Source: Rubellicoccus peritrichatus
GTDB taxonomy: Bacteria > Verrucomicrobiota > Verrucomicrobiia > Opitutales > Cerasicoccaceae
Assembly (NCBI RefSeq): GCF_033100135.1
Contig: NZ_CP136920.1
Location: forward strand, 1,116,001-1,180,000
Direction: 5' to 3'
Length of the DNA: 64,000 nucleotides
Shown here: positions 25,500 through 33,882 of the stretch, in pieces
Numbering within the stretch: position 1 is the first letter of the stretch
How the letters are laid out: each line of letters opens with the position of its first letter
Made by a program: the position numbers and the translations under genes
The notes under the pieces: model-generated
The model's database searches: none
The model's input: the letters and a program-made list of their open reading frames with translations, nothing else
Told to the model about the DNA's origin: nothing

Positions 25500-26528
25500 G
25501 TGATGAATACAGATCCTTGTTTTTCCTTGCCCCGCCCCAAGCCAAATTTTGACGAAGCGCAAGGTGGAGCGCAGCCGAAGGCGAGCAATACCTTGTCGCG
25601 AGTCGTTAAAATTGATGGCTTGGCGGAGGCAAGGGACAAGATGAGAAATAGTGAAGGCGGCAAAGAGCAGATATGTACTTTAGGCCCTTTTTATCCCGAA
25701 TCGTGGTTTCACCCAATAGGTGCTTTAAAGTTGAAAAAGAAACTAATGGCAAAACTGCCTGATGTTTCTGGGTGTCTATTTCTCACTTTTACCGTGAACC
25801 CAAACGAATACGCCAATCCTGAGTCTGCTTATAATATTTCCCGCCAAAAACTTCGAAAACTTTTCTATTCACTTCGAAATGGGGTTAATTGGAACGGAAA
25901 ACACTTTAAATTGAATTCACCCTATTTTGTTAAAACAGAATTCCATAAAAACGGTTTTGCTCATTTTCATGTAGTTTTCCTAACAAAACGTTTTTTGCCG
26001 GGAATACTGCTCAATCAACTTTGGAAACTCGGAAGAACGAATGTAAAACGGATTTCAAATAAAGATTTCCACTATTTGTTGAAATACGTTGTTAAAAATA
26101 ATGATTTACCGGAATGGGTTAAAAACCGAAATCGGATTCGAATTATTCAATCTTCCCATGGTTTTTATTCAAAATTAGCTGAGATCGCTAAAAGGAATCT
26201 AATTCCAAAAGTATTCCCCAGAAAACGACGTAAAAAGAATACCATTGGGGAAAGAATAGAAATTTGGCGGCATAAGGCCGTATTCCGAAAAGGAAAAAGG
26301 GCTTGGACAGTCAATTTATCCAAACCCTTTTTCGAAATCCTTTCGGAAGTCATTCTACCACTCGCTCACGCAGATCAATACTTGGGCGAGTGGACAATAC
26401 AAATCCTAAATATAGGAGAAATTGAAAAATGGCTGAAAAATCAGCAAATGACAACGATGAACTCAGTATTCCCGAACCCGGTGCATACTTCAAGGGCATC
26501 ACCGTATCATCAACCTGCCGTCTGCTAA
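25500..26528 (+). CDS. HUH-family rolling-circle replication initiator
   Basis: 342 residues with the three Rep motifs in order: motif 1 LFLTFTVN (93-99), the HUH motif GFAHFHVVF with H155 and H157, and motif 3 FHYLLKYVV with Y192, K195 and Y196. Such proteins nick one strand at an origin and stay attached through Tyr, starting rolling-circle replication. The layout resembles Rep proteins of small phages and plasmids. The start at 25500 could be one codon later (second Met). Its last 100 bases overlap the next gene in another frame. I could not identify the nick site. Confidence 0.85.
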   Translation: MMNTDPCFSLPRPKPNFDEAQGGAQPKASNTLSRVVKIDGLAEARDKMRNSEGGKEQICTLGPFYPESWFHPIGALKLKKKLMAKLPDVSGCLFLTFTVNPNEYANPESAYNISRQKLRKLFYSLRNGVNWNGKHFKLNSPYFVKTEFHKNGFAHFHVVFLTKRFLPGILLNQLWKLGRTNVKRISNKDFHYLLKYVVKNNDLPEWVKNRNRIRIIQSSHGFYSKLAEIAKRNLIPKVFPRKRRKKNTIGERIEIWRHKAVFRKGKRAWTVNLSKPFFEILSEVILPLAHADQYLGEWTIQILNIGEIEKWLKNQQMTTMNSVFPNPVHTSRASPYHQPAVC

Positions 26529-26767
26529 ACAAGCGAGATGGCAGTGGTAAACTTGCGATTATCAGAAATGAGATTGCGACCCAACCCGGAATGATTGTTT
26601 GGGAAGAGTTCCTCGACCCAGAACGCAACCCAGGACTAAAGATAAATGGACATGATGTTCTAGAATGGCCCCGGCTTGAGACGCTCAAACCTGTGATAAT
26701 CAAAGCCGAGCGGTTCAAAGTGGTCAATGAAACGCTCCACATCTCAAACGCAACCGTGGTTAGCTAA
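26429..26767 (+). CDS. Small protein after Rep, possible ssDNA-binding protein
   Basis: 112 residues in another frame from Rep, with a good Shine-Dalgarno sequence (AGGAGA, about 10 bases before the ATG at 26429). The composition is beta-rich (YFKGITVSSTCRLL; GKLAIIRNEIA; PVIIKAERFKVVNETLHI), which fits an OB-fold or single-strand DNA-binding accessory, as often encoded after Rep in rolling-circle replicons. I recognise no specific family, and the function is inferred. It ends 35 bases before a strong terminator, closing the replication unit. Confidence 0.65.
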   Translation: MAEKSANDNDELSIPEPGAYFKGITVSSTCRLLNKRDGSGKLAIIRNEIATQPGMIVWEEFLDPERNPGLKINGHDVLEWPRLETLKPVIIKAERFKVVNETLHISNATVVS

Positions 26768-26802
26768 TGAACGCTAGAGCATTCACGCAAAAGGATTGGC
26801 GG

Positions 26803-26832
26803 GGAGTCGCGCGAGAGCGCGACTCCTTTTTC
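26803..26832 (+). terminator. Intrinsic terminator after the replication genes
   Basis: A perfect 10-base GC-rich stem (26803-26812 with 26817-26826), a GAGA loop and a following run of five T. It separates the replication unit from the SIR2-type cargo, which therefore needs its own promoter in 26833-26977. Confidence 0.92.
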
Positions 26833-26977
26833 CTTGTTTACATTCCCAATAACTGTCCAATGAAAGGCATCTACTTGTAAGATTTGTTTGCAGATACTAT
26901 CTGAAAATGCTTGAGACTTTAGTAGTATGCACTAGCAAAAATCAGCTATTTATCAGAATTAAATTAATTCATCAAAA

Positions 26978-27862
26978 ATGACGGCAAAACTGACAGAGAC
27001 AAATCAATCAGTTGCTGACCGTCTCTCAGAATTCATGAAGCTAAAGCCAGTAGCGATGCTAGGAGCGGGTGTTTCTGCAGACTGCTTCCCCAAAAGCTGG
27101 GATGAGTTGATTCAAATCCTTTCTCAAAAAATGGGCATTCAGCCTAAAAGCACCACAAATCTAAATAGGGCCCAAGAACTCAAAGATGCTGACGAGACTA
27201 AATATACCGAAGCCCTAAGAGAGATTTTCACTAAGAAACCCGAGGAACTTCCAGCAACGTTACTCAAACTAACTCAGCTACCCTTTAAGCACTATGTTAC
27301 CCATAATTTTGACAGATCCATTTCGGAGGCTCGAGGCCATAACACTGGTGTTGCTCCTCAAGAGCAATTCTACCCTAAAATAGCCCTGGCAGATTGTACA
27401 GATGGAAGTGTAACGTATGCTCATGGGGCTTTTAAGCCTGATGGCGAAATCGAAGACATAGATTTCATTGTTCTACATACCAAAGCATATATTAAGGCCT
27501 ACAAAAACAATGGGAGTTATAGCTGTTTTGCTTATGACTTCTTTAGGTTCGTGTTCAAGAACGAACACATTTTGTTTGTCGGAATTGGGCTTAATGACGA
27601 AGCCATGCAGACCCTACTAGAGGAATCTAGTAGATCAAATAGCCAGAAAATTATCCTATTTCCCAAAGGAAGATATACTGGTGAGCACAAAGTAATTAAA
27701 GACCTACATAAAAGAGCTTATAATATTGAAGTTCTATTTTACGATGCAGTAGACAGCGATCATTCTGGCCTGACGAGCATCCTCGAGGTGGTCCACAATC
27801 GTATAGTTCTTGAGCCCAAAATCGCTCAAAACACACTGCAGGAGGGCGGAATATGGGAGTAG
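26978..27862 (+). CDS. SIR2-family NADase-like protein (putative defence effector)
   Basis: 294 residues forming a SIR2-like domain: GAGVSADC (29-36) as the NAD-binding loop, THNFD with the catalytic Asn at N110, the catalytic His at H149 (YAHG), and GIGLND (202-207) as the C-terminal Rossmann motif. Defence SIR2 proteins deplete NAD+ to abort infection. Unlike DSR1 or DSR2, this chain ends soon after the SIR2 domain, leaving sensing to a partner. Its last ten bases overlap the next gene (ATG at 27853), which has a strong GGAGG before it, so the two are coupled. NADase activity is inferred from family and residues. Confidence 0.85.
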   Translation: MTAKLTETNQSVADRLSEFMKLKPVAMLGAGVSADCFPKSWDELIQILSQKMGIQPKSTTNLNRAQELKDADETKYTEALREIFTKKPEELPATLLKLTQLPFKHYVTHNFDRSISEARGHNTGVAPQEQFYPKIALADCTDGSVTYAHGAFKPDGEIEDIDFIVLHTKAYIKAYKNNGSYSCFAYDFFRFVFKNEHILFVGIGLNDEAMQTLLEESSRSNSQKIILFPKGRYTGEHKVIKDLHKRAYNIEVLFYDAVDSDHSGLTSILEVVHNRIVLEPKIAQNTLQEGGIWE

Positions 27863-30735
27863 ATAATAAAACTATCAAGAAAGTGCTCTTAGAGTTAGAA
27901 GACATTGCAAATAAGCCGAGTGTTACTAAATCAGAATTTGTAGTAATATGCATTAGGAATGAGATTCTAGGACGTTTCTTCTTAAACAGAGCTTTAAGCC
28001 CAGAATGGAATTCTATTTTACGAACACAAGAAGACATTGATCTATTTGGTGAAGATCTACAACAGGTATATATTAGCTATCTACTTCGAGTATTTGAGGA
28101 TTCACCACAAGACATCAGTGACTCGTTAAAAGACAACATCGCTCAAATTACACGATTCAACCTTTACCGCATTTTGAGTTTTGCTACAGAGCAAGATTTA
28201 GAGACTGCGATTCAATTTATCGATATTGCTAAAAGACTATCCGATGAGCCACAGGACATCTATGGCGCGACGCTTTGTGAATACTTCGTCACCATCACAA
28301 AGAGAGACGATTTTTGGCCACAAGCGAAAGAATTACTTTCTTGGATACTCCATTTCAAACTATCAGATAGAGAAGGCTATGCAACATATGAGCCAAGGTT
28401 AGACAATCACTCATTGGGGGAGTTCATAAGAAATGGACTGAAAGGAGTAACTCAACATAAACCCATTGAAACTTTTGATCTAGTCCTTCAGTCTCTAGAC
28501 AACTTAATTAGGCTAAAGGCTGCTCAGGGCAACTACGATCCAGAGCATGATGAAGTTTATTGTCGAAGAGTGGAGGCATATACTTCTGCATACGCCTCCT
28601 CTGAAGAGCTTATTGTAGTTGGAGTTACAAATGTGGGCAGTCATATTCTAAATGACTTTCAGGATTTCGCTCCTGAAGTAATACAGCATTTAGATGAACT
28701 CGACTGGAATATAACAAAGCGTATACGCGCCTACCTTTATTCTCTACACCCTAAAATTTTTGCAGATGCAATAAAGGAATGGATATCCAACAACATAATG
28801 AGAATCGCTCAGGGTAATCTTTCGCGTGAAGAAAGGTTCATGATTGATCGAGCAAGCTCGTCACTAAAAGAAGCACTTTTAAGCGAATCAGACTCGAAAG
28901 AGCTATATGATGCTGTCAGAGCTGAACCTGACTCACGTAACTATCTGGAATATCTTCGAATGCATTTCCCAGACATTAATCACGCCGAGCGCATCCTCAA
29001 TTGGAAGAATGAGCGCAGACAGCAAACCTTAAGTTTATTTAGAAATTCCCTGTATGATTTGCCAAAAGCATACTTAGCCGAACTCACAGACAAACTAGGA
29101 CCTGCTAAAACAGTTTGGGATAAAGATGAGGAAATGGTTTCAGAGGCCCAGATCCACACTGTGGCGAATCGAAGCCCAATATCTGAAACTGACCTTTCAG
29201 CTCTTTCTAATGTAGATATGATTGACTACCTAAACGCATGGAATAGGAGTGGTCGTAATACTGATGAGCCATATGTGGATATTAATAAGAGTGCACTTGC
29301 TAGCACATTTCAAAAAGTAGTTGAATCGACGCCTGAGAGATTTGTTCCTGATTGTTTCAATTGGAAAAGAATTGAAAATCCAATATACCACGGAGCTGGA
29401 ATTAACGCAGTAAAATCGCTCTATGAGAATGACAAGGAGATTCTACTAGATAAATGGATGTCTCTTTTCGGGTGGATGCTAGATGAACAATATCAGACAT
29501 TCAACGAATCAGGTGAAAAAATCAAAAGTGAAGAAATGCAAGGCACGGATCCAGTAAGTCATTATGCCATCTTGGATCTAATCAAAACTCTAATTGATGC
29601 GGATAATAACACACAAATCGAACTTCGTCCGAAGATCGCATTTTTGCTAAATAGGCTTTGTACGACAAAGCAATCGAGACTGGAGTCTTACACCCTAGAG
29701 ACAAGCGACCCAACAGGTGTATATGGTACGGCGATTAACACAATACGAAGTAGAGCATTGGAAGTATTCATATGTTTCTCAATCTGGGTCCATAAAAGTA
29801 AAAATGTGGGGCAGGATGAGCGACCAGCCGATGAATGCAGCAAAGAATTTCGTGAAGTTCTTAATTACAGAATTCATAAAGGACCTATTCTCACACCACC
29901 CGAACTATCAATTCTAGCAGTTGAACTACAAAACCTTAGTTATCTAAATGCTGATTGGCTAAGAGGCTGGATACAGAATATTTTTCCAGAAGATGATCAT
30001 GTTTGGTCCAAAGTCTTTGCGAGTCACATTCTATACAGTAGATGCTTAGGTTGGCTTTTTCATGATACTAAACTGCATTATGAGCGTGCATGTAGGAATC
30101 TTGATCTATTTCGCTATAAAGATCGCGACAGTGAACAAATCGTAGCACAAATTGGAACACATATATTTCTGTTCTATCTATGGGAAAAATTTGCTCTTCC
30201 TACAGAAGAAGCAACAGACAAAAACCTAATAGAACTTTTCTACAGGAATACCACCAATGAGGAAAAAAGAAGGACTTTTTCTAAGATAATGCACATGCTC
30301 CGGACAGACGAAAAACTCAAGGATGAACTCGTTAAACGTAGCATTGGATTTATAGAATATCGTTTTAATTGTGGGAATTCCGACGAATTTGAGGGTTTCG
30401 ATCAAATACTTAACACCAAAAACTTTGATAAAGCTTGGGTTCTAAAAAAATACGCAGAAATACTCGACCATAAATCAACAGACGGAACACTTCGTGTATA
30501 CGAACTAGATCATTTTTTCGGTGCATTTGAAACCGAACCAGAGGCAACTGCTCTTTGTTTTGAAAAAGTTACCAAACGCGCAGCAACTCAAGACCACTTT
30601 TACCTTCACAATGAAGATGCTAAAAAACTCCTAAAACTGTTTCTAGAATCTGATAACCCCGTAATAGTCAATCTAGGTGAGAAAGCACAGGCTAATCTCC
30701 TCATGGCTGAGATGTTTGAATATCTTGCGCTTTAA
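27853..30735 (+). CDS. Large unknown protein, probable partner of the SIR2 protein
   Basis: 960 residues, translationally coupled to the SIR2 gene. I recognise no family. It looks almost wholly alpha-helical, with recurrent amphipathic helices suggestive of an ARM/HEAT-like solenoid; there is no Walker A motif, no nuclease motif and no transmembrane segment. An aromatic-rich part lies near residues 690-760 (WLRGWIQNIF, ILYSRCLGWLF, FLFYLWEKF). By analogy with the helical portion of DSR1/DSR2 or DUF4020 proteins it could sense phage proteins and regulate the SIR2 subunit, but no homology was tested. The gene is very AT-rich. Confidence 0.8.
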   Translation: MGVDNKTIKKVLLELEDIANKPSVTKSEFVVICIRNEILGRFFLNRALSPEWNSILRTQEDIDLFGEDLQQVYISYLLRVFEDSPQDISDSLKDNIAQITRFNLYRILSFATEQDLETAIQFIDIAKRLSDEPQDIYGATLCEYFVTITKRDDFWPQAKELLSWILHFKLSDREGYATYEPRLDNHSLGEFIRNGLKGVTQHKPIETFDLVLQSLDNLIRLKAAQGNYDPEHDEVYCRRVEAYTSAYASSEELIVVGVTNVGSHILNDFQDFAPEVIQHLDELDWNITKRIRAYLYSLHPKIFADAIKEWISNNIMRIAQGNLSREERFMIDRASSSLKEALLSESDSKELYDAVRAEPDSRNYLEYLRMHFPDINHAERILNWKNERRQQTLSLFRNSLYDLPKAYLAELTDKLGPAKTVWDKDEEMVSEAQIHTVANRSPISETDLSALSNVDMIDYLNAWNRSGRNTDEPYVDINKSALASTFQKVVESTPERFVPDCFNWKRIENPIYHGAGINAVKSLYENDKEILLDKWMSLFGWMLDEQYQTFNESGEKIKSEEMQGTDPVSHYAILDLIKTLIDADNNTQIELRPKIAFLLNRLCTTKQSRLESYTLETSDPTGVYGTAINTIRSRALEVFICFSIWVHKSKNVGQDERPADECSKEFREVLNYRIHKGPILTPPELSILAVELQNLSYLNADWLRGWIQNIFPEDDHVWSKVFASHILYSRCLGWLFHDTKLHYERACRNLDLFRYKDRDSEQIVAQIGTHIFLFYLWEKFALPTEEATDKNLIELFYRNTTNEEKRRTFSKIMHMLRTDEKLKDELVKRSIGFIEYRFNCGNSDEFEGFDQILNTKNFDKAWVLKKYAEILDHKSTDGTLRVYELDHFFGAFETEPEATALCFEKVTKRAATQDHFYLHNEDAKKLLKLFLESDNPVIVNLGEKAQANLLMAEMFEYLAL

Positions 30736-30738
30736 CCC

Positions 30739-31527
30739 ATGAATCAAGGGCAATACATGCGCAGACTCACTGAGGCAATTGGTTGCCCAATTGATTGGTC
30801 CAAACGAGGTTTCTCTACTGAATTCATTCGGCTCATACATTTATTATGGGCAAAGACTGTATATGATAATCAGTCCGACAACGAAATATCTCTTTATATG
30901 CAAGAGCGGCATGATAGTTTTGGTATGTGTATCTATGAACTAGAAATTGTAGAAGAAAATACAAAATTATGGTATGATCAAGCACAGAGACTATACTCTG
31001 AGAAGGTAGCTTTTTTCAAGTCATTTAGGCATTTAGACGAGAAAGAGCACGATAAGCATTGGCTCAGGAATGTAATTAGAAATGAAAATGTCATTACTAA
31101 CACTAAGCGTAAACCTGCGAAATATTATTTTGATACGACCTTGAAGAGTGTCAAGTTTGCGTTACTTTCTGCGATTGAGAAAAATTTTTTTAACTTAATA
31201 TGTGAGCATCCTCCAAAATACTTGTACCATAAATTTAATCAGCCAATAGGAGCGTCAAAAGGGGTTGAAACAAGCAGCACTATTTTTGACATTGATTACT
31301 CAAACTTCACTGTTCATTCATACCCAATACCCGATTCCGAAACTCCGACAATCATACAAGACACAAAAATGGTTGATGAATTCAATGCATTTTGTGATGC
31401 TTTTACATTTAGTGACAGCCCCACAATAGATGACCCAATAGAGATGGATTTGAAATTCTGCGAATCCGATTGTTGCATAAAATGGAGAAATATGCCGGGA
31501 TTCAACTTAGGCACAAGGGACTTGTAG
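30739..31527 (+). CDS. Unknown protein, third gene of the SIR2 cargo
   Basis: 262 residues beginning four bases after the large gene's stop, so it belongs to the same transcript. No family is recognised. The N-terminal half is helical (RLTEAIGCPIDWSKRGFSTEF; ERHDSFGMCIYELEI; HDKHWLRNVIRNENV), the rest mixed with a Cys-rich end (FCESDCCIKW). It has no signal peptide or membrane helix. It could be a third subunit or a regulator. It is followed by 313 bases without a gene up to the right attachment site. Confidence 0.72.
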   Translation: MNQGQYMRRLTEAIGCPIDWSKRGFSTEFIRLIHLLWAKTVYDNQSDNEISLYMQERHDSFGMCIYELEIVEENTKLWYDQAQRLYSEKVAFFKSFRHLDEKEHDKHWLRNVIRNENVITNTKRKPAKYYFDTTLKSVKFALLSAIEKNFFNLICEHPPKYLYHKFNQPIGASKGVETSSTIFDIDYSNFTVHSYPIPDSETPTIIQDTKMVDEFNAFCDAFTFSDSPTIDDPIEMDLKFCESDCCIKWRNMPGFNLGTRDL

Positions 31528-31840
31528 ATAGATGAACAACTCACAACATCTCGGGTCAGTCATTATATAGGCTTGCTTTACGATATTCTGACAAAATATC
31601 AAACAAGATTGTGCAAATCAAAGGTCGATCGCAATATTGAGCTATAAAATAAATCGGGAAAGAACCGAATCCACTTTACTCGCGGTTCGCTATTGTAACC
31701 CAATTTTGTAACCCGGGTGCAAAAAATAGGCGTATTTGAGATTACTTGAGATAAGATTGAGATTTCGTAAATATCTATGAACCAATATCTTGAATACGTC
31801 TGAGTGTTCTAGATGACTTCAGGGAAACGCCTTTTTTGCG
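31528..31840. other. Right-end region of the element without a gene
   Basis: No supported gene. It contains the TTGTAACC pair at 31693-31715 and a short AACGC/GCGTT hairpin with a T-rich loop (about 31826-31842) that abuts the attachment core. The content fits a recombination-end region. Confidence 0.5.
31693..31715. repeat. Paired TTGTAACC motifs near right end
   Basis: Two TTGTAACC units start 13 bases apart (31693 and 31706), matching 23326-23348 at 21 of 23 positions and in the same orientation. The distance to the core is about 127 bases here against 55 on the left. Confidence 0.6.
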
Positions 31841-31878
31841 TTAGGAAACCGCGGTTCTATCCATTGAACTACGGGGAC
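31841..31878. repeat. Displaced tRNA-Arg 5' half / right attachment site
   Basis: A 38-base copy of the tRNA-Arg segment from anticodon loop to 5' end, identical to 23234-23271. It is not followed by the rest of a tRNA. It marks the far end of the element and is presumably the original 5' half, with its native promoter beyond 31878. Confidence 0.92.
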
Positions 31879-31985
31879 TCACCTTGGATAGGTTGGCTAA
31901 TATGTGCTTTGGGGGCAGAGCGGCAAGCAAATCCGTCAATCGTTGGGAATGTTCTAGCGAGTGAGCTCGTATCTTGCCTGCGTGA

Positions 31986-32843
31986 TCAGGAGCTTGGCTG
32001 TTTTTCGGCATCAAATGGATCGCCGTGGGTCCGGGCAAAGTAGATATCCTCGGCGTAGATGGTACTCTGGTTGTTGATCAGGCTTATCAGATTGTTGTCG
32101 AATGCCAGGGTGTTGGCGGCGGGGAAATTTCTTTTGATGATGTTGATGTCTTTATAGCTTCTGTCCAGGACGGAGAGGTAGGCGCCGACAGCATAATAAA
32201 CGTCTTTGGTTGTGGAGCGTTCCTTGCGTGCCATTACGTTTCTTGATTTTACATTCACCTGATCGTATTTTTGGTTGGCCTTCAGTTTGAAGGAGCCAAT
32301 GTAGGCGACTTTTCCGCGATTGATATCGATGACCCCGCGAAAGGCCTGTCCGGGGAATATCAATTTGGAAGATTGATGTGACTTCTCTATGGGTACGAAG
32401 ATGCCTCCAGCAGGTACGCCAGTGCTACTTGAGTTGTTACCGGTAAATTCCAGGCTCGAGATGTTATACTGTCCGGGAGGGATTTCATCAAATACAACTG
32501 TGCCGTAGCCAATGCCTTCGCTGCTTATTGATCTTGCGTTCTTGGTATGGAAAGTATCTGTCCGGATTAGAGAATCAAAAACTGCAGAGCGGCCAGTGTC
32601 TACTTCAGCTAGGACAAGCCTAACCGCGCCTACGTTGAGGACTGAGAACTGCGGCAGCGCCCCCTTTGCCTGGTTTTTTGTCGGAACGACAACCGAAAAG
32701 GCAATGCCTCCATAGTTCTTGCCGCTCTTGATGTCGGTGACGGCTTTTTCGATTTTGTTGTCAATCATTTGGCTTGCGCAGCCCGAAAGCAACATTGCGC
32801 AAACAATAAGAATTGATGAAATAAACGGATACAGTGTCTTCAT
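31986..32843 (-). CDS. Lipoprotein of unknown function
   Basis: 285 residues with a clear lipobox (LLSGC, Cys at about residue 22) after a hydrophobic leader, so it should be anchored in the envelope. The body is beta-rich, with a segment VRLVLAEVDTGRSAVFDS and a transthyretin-like GYGTVVFDEIPPGQYNISSLEF that resembles a carboxypeptidase-regulatory-like fold. No enzyme motif is visible. It is the first chromosomal gene beyond the element and stands alone. Confidence 0.75.
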   Translation of the reverse strand: MKTLYPFISSILIVCAMLLSGCASQMIDNKIEKAVTDIKSGKNYGGIAFSVVVPTKNQAKGALPQFSVLNVGAVRLVLAEVDTGRSAVFDSLIRTDTFHTKNARSISSEGIGYGTVVFDEIPPGQYNISSLEFTGNNSSSTGVPAGGIFVPIEKSHQSSKLIFPGQAFRGVIDINRGKVAYIGSFKLKANQKYDQVNVKSRNVMARKERSTTKDVYYAVGAYLSVLDRSYKDINIIKRNFPAANTLAFDNNLISLINNQSTIYAEDIYFARTHGDPFDAEKQPSS

Positions 32844-33250
32844 TGTTAATGATAGCGTTTTTTCTGGAAATCACCAATGACATTTGCGGCAATTTCAAAG
32901 AGGTCAATGGTTTAATTGTGGACGTGGACTCGTGCCTGTGTCGTGACTTCAATTTCAACCAGATGTATTGTTATGCTGGGGTGTGAGTTGACCACAGATT
33001 GGTGTAGATTCGATTCGAGTGCTCCATTGTTTCATCTTCGGTTCAGCTGTAAATGTCCGCAATATTTTAAAAATGCGTAGATGTGGGACGGTATATCCCA
33101 ACGCTTTCCTTAGATGTATTCAGCAAAATGTAATCCATACGGTCCTGCCTAAATTCTTGGATTTAAATGGGGTTGACTGACGGTGATTAATATAATAATA
33201 ATAAATATGAAAAATACCTTAATATTACATGAAAATAACCTTATAAAATT
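32844..33250. other. Intergenic region, AT-rich towards the PEP-CTERM gene
   Basis: About 400 bases with no supported gene. The final 60 bases are dominated by A and T and contain two similar AATA/ACCTTA segments before the start at 33251. I find no clear promoter or operator that I would call with confidence. Confidence 0.5.
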
Positions 33251-33817
33251 ATGAACCCAACAAGATTGTTTTTTCTTTTAGCCTTAACGGTCTGTCATTA
33301 TTCTAACGCGGCTGTTTCGATGCATGTTGATGTAAATGCTGAAGAAGTATCTTTTGAAGGTTTTACCTCAGGCACCCCTGTTGATACTGGTTCCGATTAT
33401 GAATTTTCATACGAATATAACAACTGGAGCAGCGGTAGTTTGGCATTGGATATTAATGGAGCCTTTGAAGAGGATTTTTCATTCGCAAGTCTTTCAGTAG
33501 ATGTCAATGACAGTAGTGATCCATCTTCAGGAGCAATCTTACTGTTTTTTTCTGCGACAGATGAGATTACAGCACGGACTTTAGTGGCAGCAAGCGGTGC
33601 ATCGCCTATTTCATATGCGAGTTTAAGTGATGACGAGAAAGCAGTTCTTGCGGCATCAATTGGGAACTCATTCATGCTCAATAATGGCAGTGGCTATAAT
33701 TCAACCATCACTATAAGTGCTGTGCCTGAGCCCTCGATATATGCAACCATGCTTGGGTTCTTTACGTTATTCGGAGTTGGCGCAATTCGATTACGTAGGT
33801 CGAAAATAAAACACTAA
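33251..33817 (+). CDS. PEP-CTERM sorting-domain protein
   Basis: 188 residues. A signal peptide (MNPTRLFFLLALTVCHYSNA) leads into a Ser/Asp-rich, beta-type passenger with no known domain. The C-terminus has the sorting signal: VPEPS, a hydrophobic helix (YATMLGFFTLFGVGAI) and a basic tail (RLRRSK). PEP-CTERM proteins are processed by an exosortase; an EpsI protein is encoded at 523-1233. The passenger's role is unknown. The gene stands alone. Confidence 0.88.
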   Translation: MNPTRLFFLLALTVCHYSNAAVSMHVDVNAEEVSFEGFTSGTPVDTGSDYEFSYEYNNWSSGSLALDINGAFEEDFSFASLSVDVNDSSDPSSGAILLFFSATDEITARTLVAASGASPISYASLSDDEKAVLAASIGNSFMLNNGSGYNSTITISAVPEPSIYATMLGFFTLFGVGAIRLRRSKIKH

Positions 33818-33882
33818 AGGGTGAGCTCAGAGATAATCGACGGAATTACTTGTGCTTGACTTGTTTAATGCCGTGTTCGTTG

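Larger units (their letters stand above)
23234..31878. mobile_element. Integrated element of about 8.6 kb in tRNA-Arg with rolling-circle Rep and defence-like cargo
   Basis: The segment is bounded by 38-base direct repeats (23234-23271 and 31841-31878) that match the 5' half of tRNA-Arg. Inside are, in one direction, a tyrosine integrase, an unknown 260-residue protein, an excisionase-like HTH protein, an HUH Rep, a small overlapping gene, a strong terminator, and a SIR2-type, large and small gene cargo. Paired TTGTAACC motifs lie near both ends. No relaxase-type MOB, capsid or conjugation genes are present, so it is an integrative rolling-circle element or phage satellite rather than a full phage or ICE. 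The cargo is clearly more AT-rich than the flanking chromosome by eye. Confidence 0.88.

Noticed and set aside
27853-30735. Possible STAND ATPase or nuclease in the large cargo protein
   Set aside because: I find no Walker A, Walker B or nuclease motif when reading the full chain.
31813-32043. Plus-strand frame over the right attachment site
   Set aside because: It runs through the tRNA fragment and overlaps the lipoprotein gene; no family resemblance or good start.
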